DNA of 64,000 nt. Origin: a virus. The stretch spans positions 1 to 64,000 of the IMG/VR virus record IMGVR_UViG_3300050121_000298; one strand, written 5' to 3'. Position numbers and translations under genes: made by a program. How positions within the stretch are numbered: the first letter of the stretch is position 1; the number at the start of each line of letters is the position of its first letter. Positions 63,160 to 64,000 of the stretch are shown here, piece after piece. The notes beneath the pieces were generated by a model. The model did no database searches and was not told the origin of the DNA. It was given only the letters and a program-made list of their open reading frames with translations.

Positions 63160-63519
63160 GTGCATAAAAGCCTGGTTGATATTTACAACGATTTGATTGA
63201 ATACGTTGAATCAAAAAGAAATCGTATAGAGTTTGCAATGATTCTATCAAAAATGACAGATTATAGTTTGGTTCACTTTAAAAAAGAAGAAGAATACATG
63301 CAAAAATTCTCTTATCCTGAATTAACTAAACATAGAAGACTTCATAAAGACTATATTTATAAAGTTGCGATGTATAATGCTGATTTATTAGGGATTAATC
63401 CACCTGAAATAAAAGAGGTAATTAATTTTATAGGTAATTGGTGGGTCGATCATATATTAAAAATTGATAAAAAATACGAAGATTACAAGAAAGAAATTCA
63501 TTCTGATGTGAAGTACTGA
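63160..63519 (+). CDS. Bacteriohemerythrin, with apparent frameshift at the N-terminus
   Basis: The 119 codons encode a four-helix di-iron oxygen-binding protein. The ligands are complete: the H in DTVHKSLVDIYND, the H and E in HFKKEEEYM, the two H in TKHRRLHKDY, and the H and D in DHILKIDKKY. The open frame begins with GTG at 63160, but the typical N-terminus WTDELSIGNTDID lies upstream in the same frame without a start. The ATG at 63093 is in another frame and ends after 11 codons. Removing one A from the six-A run at 63106-63111 joins them into MENLEKLIWTDELSIG. The break is thus either a sequence error in a homopolymer or a real pseudogene mutation. It is a host gene. Confidence 0.8.
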   Translation: MHKSLVDIYNDLIEYVESKRNRIEFAMILSKMTDYSLVHFKKEEEYMQKFSYPELTKHRRLHKDYIYKVAMYNADLLGINPPEIKEVINFIGNWWVDHILKIDKKYEDYKKEIHSDVKY

Positions 63520-64000
63520 AAATATTGGATATGTTTTCGGGTTCTGCGTCAATTTAAGTAATGTTTAACTGGACTTATTGTATCACTTAACTTTTGGGTA
63601 TACAAAAGAGAACAGGTTTGTAACAATGAAAAATACCGGATTAAGTTGCATCCTAATAATCAGTGTTGTTTTACGTGTGGTGAGGATTGCAAACGGACTT
63701 TTTACATCCATTATGAGGGTTCATCCAAAATAAATGTGCGGTTCATCCAAAAAAGGAGGGTGTTCATACAATAAGTCGAATTTTACTTGCTTTTTTAATA
63801 TAGGTAGTTGACCTTTACGATGTATCTTTATGAAGTGTCACATTCCTATAATATGGCTGAGGATATTTTTTAAACCGGAAAAACCTAACAGCCACCAATT
63901 TAAGAAGTTTATATCAATGTCGTTTAGTTAAGAAAATTTCATAATCGTTTGTAATTCATCGAGTAATTTCGCTTAGGGATTTTATGTCGAGGAACACTTC
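63520..64000. other. Non-coding right edge with LytTR-like repeats
   Basis: I find no supported gene in these 481 bases. A 36-codon open frame starting at 63627 (MKNTGLSCILIISVV) has no features of a real protein. The stretch holds direct repeats of GTTCAT at 63719, 63741 and 63762 and AT-rich sequence to the end of the window. Confidence 0.55.
63718..63770. repeat. Three direct repeats of GTTCAT at 21-22 bp spacing
   Basis: GGTTCATCCAAAA occurs at 63718-63730 and 63740-63752, and a related TGTTCATACAA starts at 63761. The GTTCAT cores lie 22 and 21 bp apart. LytTR response regulators bind direct repeats with a GTTnAT-like core at this spacing. The flanking bases match the LytTR consensus only partly, so the assignment is tentative. 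Confidence 0.45.

Noticed and set aside
63780-64000. Possible insertion sequence end at the right edge
   Set aside because: No inverted repeats or transposase coding sequence can be seen within the window.

Overview
The window is a large piece of a crAss-like (Crassvirales-type) podovirus genome, about 59 kb, set between two short stretches of Bacteroidota chromosome. The flanks fit Bacteroidota by gene content (an M3 peptidyl-dipeptidase with a signal peptide, a GH28 glycosidase fragment, a histidine kinase fragment, a bacteriohemerythrin). Phage promoters of the Bacteroidota TAnnTTTG type agree with such a host. The standard genetic code serves throughout: I see no TAG or TGA recoding.

Left flank (1-3050): a complete dcp-like peptidase gene with its terminator, a non-coding stretch with an 11-bp phased tandem repeat, a 5'-truncated GH28 gene on the minus strand, a strong hairpin, and a 47-nt 3' fragment of a tRNA-Arg(CCG) gene. 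Phage early/replication block, mostly rightward (3.4-18.1 kb and 19.7-20.8 kb): a small HTH protein, an acidic protein, an HNH nuclease, an SF2 helicase, a uracil-DNA-glycosylase homologue whose catalytic residues are replaced, DnaB-type helicase, Sak4-like AAA ATPase, a putative ssDNA-binding protein, a DnaG-type primase without zinc-finger cysteines, a RusA-like resolvase, a PD-(D/E)XK nuclease, a family B DNA polymerase, and a DnaA domain IV-like protein. A leftward lysis cassette (u-spanin-like lipoprotein, holin-like protein, two small membrane proteins) sits inside this block.

Late/structural block, all leftward (62.6-20.9 kb): a small conserved protein, two tail-ring/tube proteins, a 1910-aa tail-hub/muzzle protein, a 207-aa protein, three cargo-type proteins (918, 872, 1754 aa), a 3736-aa virion RNA polymerase with a DLDID active site and a fused HEAFH zincin motif, a 2273-aa cargo protein with a PD-(D/E)XK nuclease motif, an endolysin-like protein, a tail fibre and a small charged protein. 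The genes abut or overlap by a few bases, so they read as one late operon. The virion RNA polymerase is expected to be injected with the DNA and to transcribe the early block from the TAnnTTTG promoters or from the repeated GTTCTACA/TGTAGAAC motif found here.

Terminase, portal, major capsid protein and integration genes are absent. In crAss-like genomes the head genes lie beyond the ring-protein genes, that is beyond base 62656, exactly where the phage sequence breaks into a truncated histidine kinase. Both host genes at the borders (GH28 and the kinase) lack their 5' ends, and a 9-bp repeat lies at both borders. The phage block is therefore either a deleted, stranded provirus or a chimeric assembly join. 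Right flank (62.7-64 kb): the kinase fragment, a hemerythrin gene with an apparent frameshift, and non-coding sequence with LytTR-like direct repeats.
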